Source: HOT-345 sp963531535
GTDB lineage: Bacteria; Patescibacteriota; Gracilibacteria; Absconditabacterales; Absconditicoccaceae
Direction: 5' to 3'
Assembly: GCA_963531535.1 (NCBI GenBank)
Contig: CAUSGX010000001.1
Coordinates: 85,896-149,895 of the forward strand
Length of the DNA: 64,000 bases
The position numbers and the translations under genes were made by a program. The first letter of the stretch is position 1, and every line of letters starts with the position of its first letter. Below the pieces are notes generated by a model. That model was not told where the DNA came from. It did not search any database and was given only the letters and a program-made list of their open reading frames with translations. Of the stretch, positions 1 to 11,615 are shown piece by piece.

Positions 1-354
1 CATCTTGGAAAGATAGGTTTTCTGAGACCTTGCATACTGCCAGAGCTGAAGAAGCTCTTCTTCCTTACTTTTTAGAACATTTTCTCCGCTCAGATAGGAC
101 TTTACCACATCATCCAAGGTCAATAACTGCCTTGAGATTTCAGGATCAATGACCCAAAAATAAAAAGAAATCTGATCCAAATCATTAAAAATATCAATTT
201 TATTGGGAGAAAGAAACCATCAAGTCAACCTTGCATAAAGAGAAAAAAATACAAATGCGAAAAAAACCAATACTCCAAATATTCAACGAAGTACCCATAA
301 ACGACGAGAAGAAGATTGCGAAGGACGAGCCACTTCTAATCAGATTTTTTTCAT
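1..354 (-). CDS. Single-pass membrane protein, 3' end outside window
   Basis: Reading TGA as Gly, an open frame runs from ATG at 354 off the left edge, giving about 118 residues of an N-terminal part. It begins MKKIG (the fifth codon is TGA), has a basic Ser/Arg-rich stretch, then one hydrophobic segment (about residues 24-42, GVLVFFAFVFFSLYA). A charged extracytoplasmic region follows. No family is recognised. A longer start upstream would overlap the divergent gpmA gene, so the ATG at 354 is preferred. The first codons contain a copy of the dispersed AATCWGATT motif. Confidence 0.6.
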
Positions 355-427
355 CTTGATATTTGAATAAACTGCCCTTAGTCTAGGATTTTTAAGAGAA
401 ATTGCAAGAGAGTTTTTTGATAAACTC

Positions 428-455
428 TTGAACTCAAAAAGCTTTTTCCTATACT
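428..455 (+). promoter_or_regulatory. Predicted promoter of gpmA
   Basis: TTGAAC at 428-433, 16-bp spacer, TATACT at 450-455, 35 nt before the gpmA ATG. The 16-bp spacing recurs at most promoters in this window. Confidence 0.5.
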
Positions 456-490
456 TTTTCAAAGTTTTAGCAACTAACACAATAGAAAAT

Positions 491-1237
491 ATGAAAAGAC
501 TCGTTTTGATCCGCCACGGAGAAAGCACTCGAAATCAAGAAAATAGATTTACTGGATGGACAGACGTTGACCTCACTGAAAAAGGACAGCAAGAAGCGAT
601 AAAAGCAGGTCAAACACTAAAAAAAGAAGGTTTCTTTTTCAAAAAAGCATTCACCTCATATCTAAAAAGAGCTGTAAAAACGCTGAATACTGTCCTTGAT
701 CAAATGGACCTTGACCGAATCCCAGTTGAAAAGAACCGAAGACTCAATGAAAAGCATTACGGAACCCTCCAAGGACTCAATAAAGCCGAAACAGCAGAAA
801 AATACTGAGAAGAACAAGTACTTCTCTGGAGAAGAAGCTATGATATCGCAACAGATCCACTTGATCCACAGGATCCTCGTTCACCACTACTAGATCCTCG
901 CTATGCCCTCATCAATCCAGCGGATCTTCCACTTACTGAATCACTCAAGGACTGCATTGCCCGCACACTCCCTTATCTAGAGGAAACTATCCTCCCAACC
1001 CTCAAACAGGAATGAGAAATCCTCGTTGCTGCACATGGGAATAGCCTGAGAGGAGTAATCAAAGTCCTCAAGAACCTTTCTGAGGAAGAAATCCTTAAAT
1101 TCAATCTTCCAACTGCTGTACCCTATGTATTTGAGTTTGATGATGAGATGAACCTTATTAAAGACTATTTTCTTGGGGATCCTGAAGAAATTGCAGCGCT
1201 TATGCAGGCAGTTGCAAACCAGTGAAAAAAAGCATAA
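491..1237 (+). CDS. gpmA: 2,3-bisphosphoglycerate-dependent phosphoglycerate mutase
   Basis: Interconverts 3- and 2-phosphoglycerate in glycolysis in the cytoplasm. The product is 248 residues, the usual length. The N-terminal LVLIRHGES carries the phospho-accepting histidine, followed by NRFTGWTDVDLTEKG. The second catalytic histidine is in VAAHGNSLRG. Three in-frame TGA codons (806, 1013, 1223) read as Gly; the first lies in AEKYGEEQV, a conserved glycine of the family, and restores the frame across an apparent stop. Stop is TAA. It has its own promoter and a terminator at 1256-1282, so it is probably monocistronic. Confidence 0.95.
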
Positions 1238-1255
1238 ATCAATCGAAACAAAATC

Positions 1256-1282
1256 AGATAGCTATCTAGGCTATCTTTTTTT
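1256..1282 (+). terminator. Rho-independent terminator after gpmA
   Basis: AGATAGC and GCTATCT form a 7-bp stem around a short loop, followed by seven T. Confidence 0.75.
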
Positions 1283-1365
1283 GAAAAACAAAAAATCTGG
1301 ATTCTTTCTTTTTTTCTTTTCTCCATTCTCCTATTTTGCACATCAAAAAAATACAAAATTTCAAC

Positions 1366-1394
1366 TTGACATCAAATAGGAAAAAATATAGTAT
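1366..1394 (+). promoter_or_regulatory. Promoter of the 1461 gene
   Basis: Consensus TTGACA at 1366-1371 and an overlapping -10 (TATAGT/TAGTAT) at 1387-1394. A leader of about 65 nt follows with a weak hairpin (TACAGA...TCTGTA). Confidence 0.7.
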
Positions 1395-1460
1395 ACACCC
1401 CCTACAGAAAAAACAAATCTGTAAGGATTCACTGAATCATAAACAAAAAAACGAGTCGTC

Positions 1461-2198
1461 ATGAAAAAAGAAAAAGACGCAATCAAGAACTCTACAAAAG
1501 AGTTAACAAAAACCGAACTTGTACACAAGTTCCAAACTGCCCCACTTGACCTTAAATTCTATGGACAAGTTGAAGAGCTACACAACCAAAAGATCCTTAG
1601 CCGAAAAAAGGCACAACAGAGGGAGATCGAAGCATTCAAAAAGTCAGAGCTAGGAGTCATAGCAAAGCTCCAAGAAGTCTACGATAGAGAATGTAAGAAC
1701 TTCGAAAACCTTGAAAAAAAGTATAAGAAGGGAGTCTCTCGAAATGCTATGGATGAAGCTGCCGCTGAACTCATGCATGCCAAAAGACTATACGAGGAAA
1801 AACTAAAGGAGAAAATCCAAACTTCTAAAAGAAAACTCCTCGAGGATCTACAAAAAATGGAAGAGGATTTTCTCTACACGAGAGACCTCTGTATCAAGTC
1901 CTGCTCATGGGATATCAATGAAGGGAAACTCGATTTTTACGAATCTCAATTCAGAGATCCCAGACTTTCTGAGGAACAACTTCAAAAAAAATATGGGAAT
2001 TATTACGAATTTAGTCTCATAATTTACAGAGAGGTAAACGGAGAAAGACGAATAATCGAAATACCATCTATCATGGCAAAATCAGTAGTCGATATCCGCC
2101 CCCTCAGAGAAGGAGAAACTATTGAGGACTTTGTCCTTAATAAGATCAGAAGAAACGATCTCTCCCATGGAGTTATCGGATCACAGTGGGCAAGCTAA
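1461..2198 (+). CDS. Coiled-coil cytoplasmic protein, unknown function
   Basis: The product is 245 residues, Lys/Glu-rich, with no signal peptide or membrane segment. Residues about 25-135 are predicted to be long helices with heptad character. The C-terminal part (about 170-240) looks globular, with several aromatic residues and a REVNGERRIIEIPS stretch. I do not recognise a family. It contains no TGA codon. It stands alone, with a strong promoter upstream and a strong terminator downstream, like the other TGA-free genes of this window. Confidence 0.75.
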   Translation: MKKEKDAIKNSTKELTKTELVHKFQTAPLDLKFYGQVEELHNQKILSRKKAQQREIEAFKKSELGVIAKLQEVYDRECKNFENLEKKYKKGVSRNAMDEAAAELMHAKRLYEEKLKEKIQTSKRKLLEDLQKMEEDFLYTRDLCIKSCSWDINEGKLDFYESQFRDPRLSEEQLQKKYGNYYEFSLIIYREVNGERRIIEIPSIMAKSVVDIRPLREGETIEDFVLNKIRRNDLSHGVIGSQWAS

Positions 2199-2213
2199 GA
2201 GAGAAAAACTCTC

Positions 2214-2245
2214 AAAAAACTCCTGTTTTTTACAGGAGTTTTTCT
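2214..2245. terminator. Bidirectional terminator
   Basis: AAAAACTCCTG and CAGGAGTTTTT are perfect inverted arms flanking a T-rich loop. It ends both the plus gene at 1461-2198 and the convergent minus gene at 2255. Confidence 0.85.
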
Positions 2246-2254
2246 CATACTTTT

Positions 2255-3787
2255 TTAAAGTTCAACATCAAGCTTAATCCTCGAACGAATATCAGGCAAC
2301 ATCTGACCTCACAAGAGTCCAAGATCAATTTTTACACTAGAAATCTCTGGATACGTCAGAATTTCTTTTCTTGCTTCCTCAATACTCTTACCAACCACAT
2401 TTGTCTTAATCTGACTTAAAATCCCCTTTGTATCCCTAGAAAAATCATATCCTTGCAAAATTGTAATTTTGGTCGGCAACATAAAAACCTTATTCTGAAT
2501 CACTCGACCAAGATCTCCTACAAATCAAAAAGTATTGGGATCGAGACTAATAAGCTGAATACTATCCGATTGCCTCTGCTTAACATAGGTGCTAAAAGCA
2601 CTGACCACATCATCCCATTTGAGATACAAAAAATCAAAAGAAACCTGAGCCATTCCTCTGAGAGAGGTTGTCTTATCTCAAATATTTCAATCTATTGTAA
2701 GTGCATTAAACTTTGTTTTGATCAACGGATCAAAGAGCAGCACCATTGCATTTTTCTGAGAAAACTGCCTCGTTACAATATTAAGTTTATCTTTATAGAC
2801 AGCATCTTTTATCTTCTTTGCTAAAAGCTCACGATCCTTTTCCGAGACCATACCAAGTGATTTCATAGATCCCCCAGTAAAGTTTTCCATTGTCTCAGCT
2901 CGGATCTGCTTGAGATAATAGCTATCCTTAACATTCCTAATTGTTAACTGCGTTTTTGCTGGGATATTCCCTCTTACTCAAATGATATTTTCAGATTCAT
3001 CATACTCAGCCGCATAAAGCTTCACTTTAACTTCCGAGGTGCTACCATTAATCGCTGCGGGAATCGTTATTGGTTCTCTCGTTAGAAATACCAGTCCGTC
3101 AGCAGTTACAAATCTAGTATTAGATACAAGTTTAAGTTCATTTGGCGTTTTATTGTAGATTTTTACATTACCAGCAGAAGGGTTAATAATATGCTTGATA
3201 TTTTCCGTACTAATAGACAGCGTATACTCATAATCTACCTTCCCAGTATAATAAGGAATACTTAGCTGTTTGATAGCTCCTAAATACTGTTGTTCACTCG
3301 CAGGATAATAACGAAAATTATAAATAATATTTTCAGTCTGCTGAGAAACCTTTAAGGTAATGCTTGCACTTGGTAAGATCAACAAAAACAAAAACCAGAC
3401 AATACCAAGCCCCGCTAAAATTTCAAAGAAAAATACCATATAAAACAGATATTTTTGCTTATTATAGGTATGAAGATGAAACTTTTTAATATCAAACAAA
3501 AAAAGAGAAATCGTCCTTAGTACCTTCAGAATAAGTCTTTCTTCCTTATATTGAACCTGTGCTCCGATCTGCTGAAAATAAGTTCTACTCGAAGGCTTTT
3601 CTGCCAAAAAAGTAATATTCAGATTTCTATTCTTGATAATATTCAATGCCTCCTTTCCCCATCGCTGATTTTCAAAAAAAGAGTGCTCGGGATCAATAAA
3701 GATCTCAGCAGCCTTTTGAGGTGGGATTCTTTCAAGAGTTTTGAATATTTTATATAAGCTCTCAGTCTTGGCAAAATAGAACTTCAT
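2255..3787 (-). CDS. Baseplate J-like single-pass membrane protein
   Basis: The product is 510 residues once TGA is read as Gly; the standard code would give three fragments. Residues 1-105 are cytoplasmic, one membrane segment follows (about residues 115-140, LAGLGIVWFLFLLILP), then a long beta-rich exterior region. The stretch NTRFVTADGLVFLTREPITIPA followed by VKVKLYAAEYDESENIIG resembles the baseplate J/gp47-like domain common in Patescibacteria surface proteins. The C-terminal repeat-like KSIEEARKEILTYPEISSV fits that group. Role unknown; surface or envelope structure is inferred. It lies 33 nt after the Lgt-like gene, probably in one operon with rny. Confidence 0.65.
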
Positions 3788-3820
3788 CAGCTACAGTTCA
3801 CATCAAACCCAAATAAAATG

Positions 3821-4612
3821 TTAATACGGTTTTCTCAGTTTTCTTCGAATAAGCCCAAAATACAGAATCAAAGATAGCAACACAAAATAGTTAATATCAA
3901 ATGTAAACTTCCCCATGGCCACAACTCCATGTGCAGGATAGTTCCAAAACGGCAAAAGCCCTAAAAAGAGAAGAAAAAGCAGAATAAAGCCAACAATTCA
4001 ATATCCAACCTTCTTAGTCACAAATTTCCATATACTTACAATTACATTTACAATTACAGCTCAAACTGAGAGAAAAAGCCCAATAGGATACACTCCTTCA
4101 AATTTTACAAGTGCACTCTCAGGTCTCAGTGCAGTCACATGCAAAAAACCTGAATACTCCTTTCCTATAAAATTATCTCACAGCAAAAGGAAAATCCCTA
4201 AAACTGTCAAAGCATTTACAAATCCAAAGAAAAAAATATCAATCCAGACTTTTTTCGTCTCACTCCTCCTAAAGTTCTTCAAAAATAAAACCATAGAAAA
4301 CGCTATAGAAACCAGCACTCCTATCATACTAAAGCGATATCCATACGGACTCAAAAACTTTAGTGAAGAAGGAATAAGTGAACCTCCATCTAGTACCGCA
4401 GACACATAAAGCCCGAGAACATAAGCTGGGATAATAAGCCACGGCAACCAGTTGAAAAGCTTAATAAAATCCTGATTGTATTTTTTACAAAGATAATAGG
4501 TTGTCACCAGAAAGACAATACAGGAGAGAACGATTCCCACACCTGTCATATACATCTTTGTCCCAAATACCTCAATAAATGGATACATGCAAATCAAAAA
4601 AGATATAAACAA
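3821..4612 (-). CDS. Polytopic membrane protein, Lgt-like
   Basis: The product is 263 residues with about seven hydrophobic segments. Some features recall prolipoprotein diacylglyceryl transferase: a first membrane segment after a short N terminus, a GDNFIGKEYSG stretch like the Lgt GxxGNFxNxExxG signature, and RPESALVKFEGV at the place of the RHPxQLYE motif. The key motifs are degenerate, so enzymatic activity is uncertain. Lipoprotein genes with lipoboxes exist in this window, so an Lgt is expected. The start is uncertain: TTG at 4612 lies directly after the rny stop, and ATG at 4588 is the alternative. One in-frame TGA at 4178. Confidence 0.5.
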
Positions 4613-4613
4613 C

Positions 4614-6119
4614 TTATCTTAGATATTGTATGAGTTTTGTTTCTCTTAATGCTGTAAGTCTAATAATTCCTGGATAGTCAAGCTGTTCCTCAATCTTCTT
4701 TCCAACAGTTTGGAGCAATCCCTCAACCTGCAAATCTGAGATCATCTTTGGGTTTACAAAGACCATAATTTCTCTTCCCGCCTGCATAATATGCACTTTC
4801 TCAACACCTTCAACCTCACGAATCAACTTCTCAAGCTCTCCCATCTTTTCAATAAAGAACTCCTTGGTATCAAATCTAGCTCCGGGTCTAGAAGCCGACA
4901 TCGCATCTGCAGCGGCCACAATCCATGAGATTGGATGTGTCATCTCTACATCATAGTGATGAGATTCTGCAGCATTAACAATCACAGGATCCATTCACCA
5001 TTTACGCAACATATCTGCTCAAACTTTCGTATGCGATTCCCCAGCCCCAGCCAATACTTTTCCAACATCATGAAGCAAACCAGCTTTTTTCGCCAAAGCA
5101 GGATCTAGACCAAGCTCAATAGCAATCATCTCTGAAGTTTTTGCCACCTCTAGAGAATGAATCCACAAATTTTGTCCATAACTATACCTTAGAAAAAACT
5201 GACCAATAGCTCTTACTACTTCAGGTTTCATCATAGGGATATTCAAAACAGTCAATGCCTCCTTTCCTTTTTCCATCAAAGTAGTCTGCAGGTCAGCAGT
5301 CACCTGATTAAAAACCTTTTCAATATAAAAAGGATTAATCCTTCCATCTTTGATCAAAAGTTCAAGGGTTTTTGCGGCAACAAATCTCTTTTCACAGTCA
5401 AAAGATGAAATTCTGACTGAAAGAGGCGTATCATCAATTAATAATTCAACTCCAGCCAATTTTTCAAAGAGCGAAATATTCCTTCCCTCTCTTCCAATTA
5501 ACTTTCCCTTAAATTCCTCACTTGGCAAGTCAATCATCTTTGAGGTAAATTCGCTCACGGTATCAGCAGCAACCTTAGGCAAAGCCTGAGAAATAATAAT
5601 CGCCGCTTCTTTACTAGCTTCCTCAGCTTTAATTGTCTTAAATTTCTCAATATATCTAATCAACTCCTCCTGATGTTCAGCCTCAATCCTTTCCATAATT
5701 TGCTGTTTAGCTTCCTCTGGCTTAATTCCAGCAATTTCAGAGAGTTTCATCTTTTGCTGATCAATCAACTGATCAGCTTCTCTTTGTTTCTCCACGATTT
5801 TCATTTTTTCTTCCTCAAGCTTTTCTAGCTTTTGATCCATCTTTTCTTCTCTCAATAAGAGCCTATTTTGAATCTCTTCCATCTTAGCAAGCCTCTGATC
5901 CTCAATCTTTTGAGCCTTAACCTCAGCTTGTTCAAGAATAACTTCAGCCTTCTTCTTTGCTTCATCAAGCATTTCCTCTTCGATTTCTTTTACTCTTTCC
6001 ATCTTTTTTTTGTAGCGAAGCTGTTTTTCTGTAAGCGATTTTTTATATCCATAAAAACCAGCAGCTCCTCCAATCGCTAAAGAAATAGCCGCCGAAACGA
6101 TTGCTCCTCGTAGTGGCAT
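4614..6119 (-). CDS. rny: Ribonuclease Y
   Basis: Membrane-anchored endoribonuclease that starts mRNA decay. The product is 501 residues, the normal length. It has an N-terminal membrane anchor (about 5-24), a long charged coiled coil (25-190), a KH domain with GKLIGREGRNI (about 204) and an HD domain with LLHDVGK and ESHTKVGADM. TGA codons near 5017 and 4996 encode Gly in TKVGADM and RKWGMDP, joining two pieces that a standard-code reading separates. Stop is TAA, 1 nt before the Lgt-like start. Confidence 0.95.
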
Positions 6120-6267
6120 TATTTATATATATTTAAGATCATAAAATTCTGATTTCAGCGAAAAAATTCCGCATTTTTGCACTCAAGTATAAAATTTTGA
6201 CAGCTAAATGCAACTGAAAATTTCAAGCAAAAAAGCAAACTTCTAAAACAAAAAAAATCTGACTTTT

Positions 6268-6295
6268 TTGACTTTTAAAAAAAATCAACTATACT
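6268..6295 (+). promoter_or_regulatory. Promoter of the 6332-9585 operon
   Basis: TTGACT at 6268-6273, 16-bp spacer, TATACT at 6290-6295. It lies 37 nt before the ATG at 6332. Confidence 0.65.
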
Positions 6296-6331
6296 TAAGA
6301 GAACATTTTTATACCTTAATGCTCATCATTT

Positions 6332-7990
6332 ATGGCAATTGCAGAAGATAGCACAAATCCACTTTTAGAGGAATCTCTGGCATCACAGCTCGAAAAAGCC
6401 GCAAAAAATTCACCGCAAGAGATCCCAGTTCCAACTGATGCAGGAGTAAAGCAAGCTCAAGCCTGAGAAGCTATTCCAACAGTGCCAGCTCCTCAGTCTA
6501 AACCTCAGCAATCTCTTCAAGATCAACTTGCTACTGACAAAGCTCCAGAACTCAAAAGTGAGGAGAAACTAGTAGAAAAAAAAGCTGATCCTGAAGATGA
6601 TAGCAATATGCACATTGCTGCAGCTGGAGTGAGCACAACTCTTGACCTGCTAAATGATAATATCGCAGGACTTGGAGCCCATGGAGTTCACCCGACAAAA
6701 ATTGTGTCTTACAATCAAAAATTTTTGCTTTTGCTCGTAGGATCAATTATATTGGGACTCTTGGGATTTGCTTCATTCGCATTTTGGCAGTATTTAGGAG
6801 AAAAATCTCAAGCAGATATTTCTCATCTTTCAACCATCACAGAAAAAACATCCCAAAACTATGACGAATACTGACAAACACTCGGACTTTTTGATCTCCA
6901 AAAATACGAAAATCTAAACGTTGATGAATGAGCAAAAGAAAAAATCACTAAAATCATCAAAGACCTCTCTCTAAATTACGTCCAGAAAAGAGATATTCTT
7001 CAATCCGTTGCCAACAAGATTGGAACAAGCATTCTTGATCTCAAGTGAAAGATCCAGCAAGATACCAATGCTCTCAATAAAGATTGATTTTTCCCAGAAG
7101 AACTTGTATGAATCCTCAAACAAGATAACGCGGTTGGATCAATCCAAAGAAGTCTTCTCTCACTTGAAGTAGTAAAATTCTCAAGTGCAATCAAGGTTTT
7201 CTCTCTAATGGATACCTTCCTCTCATCAATGGTAAGTGACTTCGGATACCAACAATCAGAAATCAAAAAAATCCTGAATGAACTTATTGAAAGAGGTGAA
7301 AACGATATTCAGAATTATCTTAACTATTGTTATAATAATCCATACGAACCAGTGCAATGTAACATTATCTGAGACTTTGATAAGTATTATCAACTCAGAG
7401 AAAAATCAACTGGAGAAAAGCCGTTTAATACTAGTTTTTTCAAGAAACTTATGGAACATATTGATAAAAAACTAGAATACAGCAATGTACCAAGCTTCTC
7501 AATCACCTTCAATAGCTTTGATGGAAAGAGTAACAGCATCGCATTTACTGTTGAGGTAAATACCTTGAAAGAAGATGAATATGTACTCCTCAAACAAGGT
7601 ATCAAGAGTCCACACATCTTCATCGTTTCAGAGCTCATCCAACTCCTCAAGCAAAGTACCTTCATCGTCGGAAAAGCGATTGATGCAAAGGATATCAGAG
7701 TAACTTCAAAACCTATCACAATCTGAGGTTCAAAATATATGGTAAACAATTCAGTCAAAACATTCACTCTTCCAATCCAAAAAAATACTGAAAGAGAAAT
7801 CTTTGACTACGTAGATAAGTATCAATCAAATCTTATGCCTACAGCAGAAAGAGAAAACCAATTACCAACAAATAATACGCCTCTATCAGAACAAGCAAAC
7901 TCGGAGGAAACAAATAAAAATGAAATTTGAGGATTCCTAACAGATCCTGAAGCAGAATCAGGAGACAATGTTACTCTAGAAAATCAATAA
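6332..7990 (+). CDS. Single-pass membrane protein with large external domain, unknown
   Basis: The product is 552 residues with about nine TGA-encoded glycines. Residues 1-125 are a Pro/Gln/Glu-rich, probably disordered cytoplasmic region. A single membrane helix spans about 130-152 (LLLLVGSIILGLLGFASFAF). The remaining 400 residues form an external domain of mixed helix and strand with two cysteines in YCYNNPYEPVQC, possibly a disulfide. No family recognised. The next gene has the same architecture and lies 41 nt downstream, so the two are probably co-transcribed and may form a complex. Confidence 0.7.
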
Positions 7991-8031
7991 TAATCTAAAA
8001 CAAAAATCAGCTTTATATCTACATATTTACA

Positions 8032-9585
8032 ATGGAATTCAATATTTGAAGCACAAAATGAGCATTTGACATGAAAGCTATAATCGAATGGGCAAAAAAC
8101 CTCTGGCTCAATCTAAGCGGTAAAAAAAAGTGAAAAAACTGAGAAATACTCGCCTTTTGAGTGAAGAAAGAAAGCTATCTTATTATGCTTGGAATCTTCG
8201 GAGTACTTTTACTGACGACGCTAATCTTTATCGGATTAGCATTTTATAGAAACCACGCACTCAATCAAAGACTCACTCAACTCGAACAACTCAAAAACTA
8301 TCAGCTCAATACCTTCAAAAATGATGAGCTTATGGCTGATCTTAAAGATGAACTTCCAACCAACTTCAATGAAATGCTCGAGCTCTACACTACTACAAAA
8401 ACTACAAAAGAGAGAGTTGAAGCTGAACTCAACTTCAAAAAAAGTGTATATTCAGACTTTTTGAGAAACTTTCTCCTTCCATCACTCAATATTTGGAAGG
8501 ATCCATATACTCAACAAATTGACCTCAGTATTCTTGGTAAAAAATATCTCCAAAAAAATCCATACCAAGATATCTCTCTCCTTTCTCAATGGAGTAGCAT
8601 CATTAGAGAAAGTGGTAAGGACATCGGAACCAATGAAGTCGTAAATATGCAAATCTGAGAGATCAAAGAAGGGGGAAATTGATTTTTCAATATCCCAATC
8701 TCCATCTCATTCAAATCAAATTCAAAAAGAGCCTTTCTCCTACTTGTAGACAAGCTCTCACTCACATCAAACATCAACAATATCGGACTTTTAAATGATT
8801 TCACCTACCATCTCTTTGACACTATTAGAGAAGAAAAGGCGGAAGAAATTAAAAATCTGATTCAAACCTATGGCGCAAAAAAAAGCGATGCTATGGATGA
8901 AAAAACATTCAAAAATCAGATTATTGCACATTATCTCTACAACTTTCTAGAGAGCAAATCTGATGAAGTAAACCTCCTCATAGATAATGCGCTCGTAGAC
9001 AAAGTCATCAAACAAAGTATCGTCTGTGGAGAAAAAGAATCTTCAGCTACATGTTACTTTAGATTTAGAGATAAATATAGAACTATTCCAGGACTGGCCT
9101 ACTCTATTTGAGTTGAATCAACAGCAGATAAAGCTACTCTCCTCAAAGATTTTTACGCTTCAATACCACCATTGATTGCAATTCAGTCTTTTACCTTTGA
9201 TAAAGCAAAGGCACAAGGATTCTCACTCGCCGATGATGGTGAATACCTAGGAAATGTAAGCTTCAACATCTATGGAAGAGGAATCTCTACTGAAGAATCT
9301 ACAGAAATCTCAACACTACTCAAGGAAGCATGCTTTGGTAGCGGAAGTTCTACAGACCTAACAGTACAAGGTGCTCTAGATAAGGTAAATGAAAAGATGA
9401 AAATCATCGGAGCAAGTACTGATAGTTCAGATGGTAAGGTTGCACTTCTTTCAAATCTTCTAGAACTTAAAGACTCGCTTACATCTCAAGCCGAAGAATT
9501 TGACAAGCTCTCTCCTTATAACCAAATGATCAAAAAATTTGAAATCTATAGAGAACTTAAAAACATGTCCCTCTGTACTCAATAA
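8032..9585 (+). CDS. Single-pass membrane protein with large external domain, unknown
   Basis: The product is 517 residues and starts MEFNIGSTKGAF, with two TGA codons among the first ten. A basic, TGA-rich juxtamembrane stretch precedes one membrane helix at about 49-72. A coiled-coil-like segment and a long external domain follow, with VCGEKESSATCYF (two Cys) and near the end EACFGSGSS and LCTQ. Architecture parallels the preceding gene. Function unknown; a pilus-associated or adhesive surface role is only a guess. A bidirectional terminator follows the TAA stop. Confidence 0.7.
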
Positions 9586-9597
9586 CCAATCAAAATA

Positions 9598-9627
9598 CAA
9601 AAAATCCCTTACATAAGGGATTTTTTG
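9598..9627. terminator. Bidirectional terminator
   Basis: AAAAATCCCTTA and TAAGGGATTTTT are separated by two bases and flanked by A and T runs. It serves the plus operon ending at 9585 and the minus gene ending at 9653. Confidence 0.85.
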
Positions 9628-9652
9628 ATACCAAAAAAGAAAAATCAGATTT

Positions 9653-10108
9653 TTATTCCCGTTCTCCCAAATCTTGATCATCATCAGAGATTTCCTTATT
9701 TTCACAATCAGGACAACGCTTTACAAAAGGCTCCTGCATTTTAATCGCATGATATACCAACTCTCAAAGATCAATAATTCCATTCCTCTGATCAATCAAA
9801 AGCACCTCTTCCTCAGGCTCATCTTCATCAACAGATAAGACATATTTTGCGCTATAATCCTGAACATTCACAGCTCTCTGATATTCCCTTCCACAAGTAT
9901 CACAGCTCTCAGTAATCTCACACTCAAGCTCCTCAATCACAGCAAAAATAGCATCTTTTCACAAAGATTGAAGCCTGATTTTGGCTGAGATTCCCTCTTC
10001 TGAGAGCCCTGCTATCATATCCAAATCCTGATTTTCAATTACTATTTCATCAGTAACATTAGTCTGGAGCATATCAGCAATTTTCAACTGCCATCCTGTA
10101 TGGTTCAT
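9653..10108 (-). CDS. DUF177 / YceD family protein
   Basis: The product is 151 residues. Features of the YceD (DUF177) family: CEITESCDTCGREY in the middle, an acidic VDEDEPEEEV stretch, IDLGELVYHAI, and a C-terminal VKRCPDCEN cysteine pair. In many bacteria this gene sits before rpmF and is linked to rRNA or ribosome biogenesis; here no rpmF follows. The start is ATG at 10108 after a purine-rich AGAAAAGAGA. TAA stop at 9653, just before a shared terminator. Confidence 0.8.
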
Positions 10109-10223
10109 TCTCTTTTCTACACGAGTAAAATGCGAGCAAAACTATAGCCGAATTCCCCTTCATTTCAAGAGAAAAGAGAGAAAAATCAGATTTTTTCTCC
10201 CTTATACACATGATATCATCTTA

Positions 10224-11555
10224 TTACTGTTCACTCCAAAATTTTCGCATCAACTGTTCTGCTCAACTTGGCCACATATGATTTCCCTCAGAATATTTGC
10301 AAAACACTACAGGAGAAGTAGGAAGACAGCTTGTATACTTTACACACTCCATCCCATAACTATTTTCATAGACTATCGTATCAGCTCAACACTGATTTTG
10401 CTTAAGATATTGATTACGAATTTGCTCTCCTCAGGCAAAAGAGGCAAGATTATCACTAGGATTATGAAAAATAATCGCAGGAGTTGGAGCTAAACAGGTA
10501 GGGAAACGCATTGGGCTTCCCGCCACAATCCCAACTCAGCGAATACTCTCAGCCCTAGCACATCCAAGCATACTCGTAAACCAACCTCCCAGTGAATGTC
10601 CAACCACATATACCTCTCCTGGATCAATACAATACTGCTCTGAAACCAGTTTTTTTATCTCATCAAAAAGCTGATAATCTCTAAGATTTGAAACTTTATC
10701 TCACGGATCTCTTCGGTTTCTCTGAGGTCCTTCTTCCGGTAATCCTGCTGGATAGACAGTAATCACATTCCCATCAGACGCCCCCTCTATCCCATAATAT
10801 CCAAGGCTCGCATTATCACTCGTGCGACCATGAAAAGCAAATACAAGCTTTGCGGGTTTTGATGAGGAATAACTTCTCCCCACACTAGTGATAAAATGCC
10901 TCTCTACTCCATTAACCATAACAGCAGAAGGAGGAGTTCAAGGCTGAGATTTTCCACAGCCAAGAGATTCCACATTTCTAGTATAACTCCAGCTACCAGA
11001 AAGTCCCTCCAAAAGCTTGATCGCTAAATGCGCCATCATTTCACGAGTCAGCTTCTGCTCTGGATAATAAGCATATTGAGAGAAGATTCAGTTCTGATGG
11101 ACAAAATCCAAATACCTCGCATACCAAAAATCTGACTTCACATCTCTGGTCTGCACCTTAAATCCCTCGATCGCCATCTTCAGTCCCTCGACAAAAGTAA
11201 CTGTCTGATTAGGCTTAAAGGTTCAATCATCATATCACTTTACAATTCCCATCGCCTTTGCAGAACACACAGCATCAGCATACCGCTCCTCCTTTGGAAC
11301 ATCAGAGAAACAACTCTCTTGCGCAGTTAAAAGCTCAACATTCGCCGCTAAGAGAATAATCTTTAGTAACTCAGCACGAGTAATAGCCTGCTGAGGCTTA
11401 AAAGTCCCATCTGGATACCCCTTTACAATATTACGATTCGCCAACTGAGCAATTGCACTCGCATAGGGACTCTAATCACTAACAGAAAACTGCGCAAAAG
11501 AAAATGAAAAAGTAAACCCAAAGACTAAAAATAAAACAAAAATCAGATTTTTCAT
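10224..11555 (-). CDS. Secreted SLH-domain polyester depolymerase-like esterase, interrupted by TAG
   Basis: The frame from ATG 11555 encodes a signal peptide (MKNLIFVLFLVFGFTFSFSF), then meets an in-frame TAG at 11472-11474. It continues with S-layer homology repeats (NRNIVKGYPDGTFKP; CFSDVPKEERYADAV). Next comes an alpha/beta-hydrolase domain of the PHB depolymerase/LpqC type: VFAFHGRTSDN, nucleophile GHSLGGW, probable acid in HNPSDNLA, histidine in EGNHMWP. TGA reads as Gly at several sites. TAG is a genuine stop elsewhere here, so this is a nonsense mutation, a sequencing error or suppression. SLH domains would tether the enzyme to the cell surface. A translated downstream portion could only restart without its signal peptide. 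Confidence 0.75.
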
Positions 11556-11615
11556 CTTTTTTTTAGATTGAGATAAAAGAGAAAGAATCATATTTAGAAG
11601 ATAAATATATGATTT

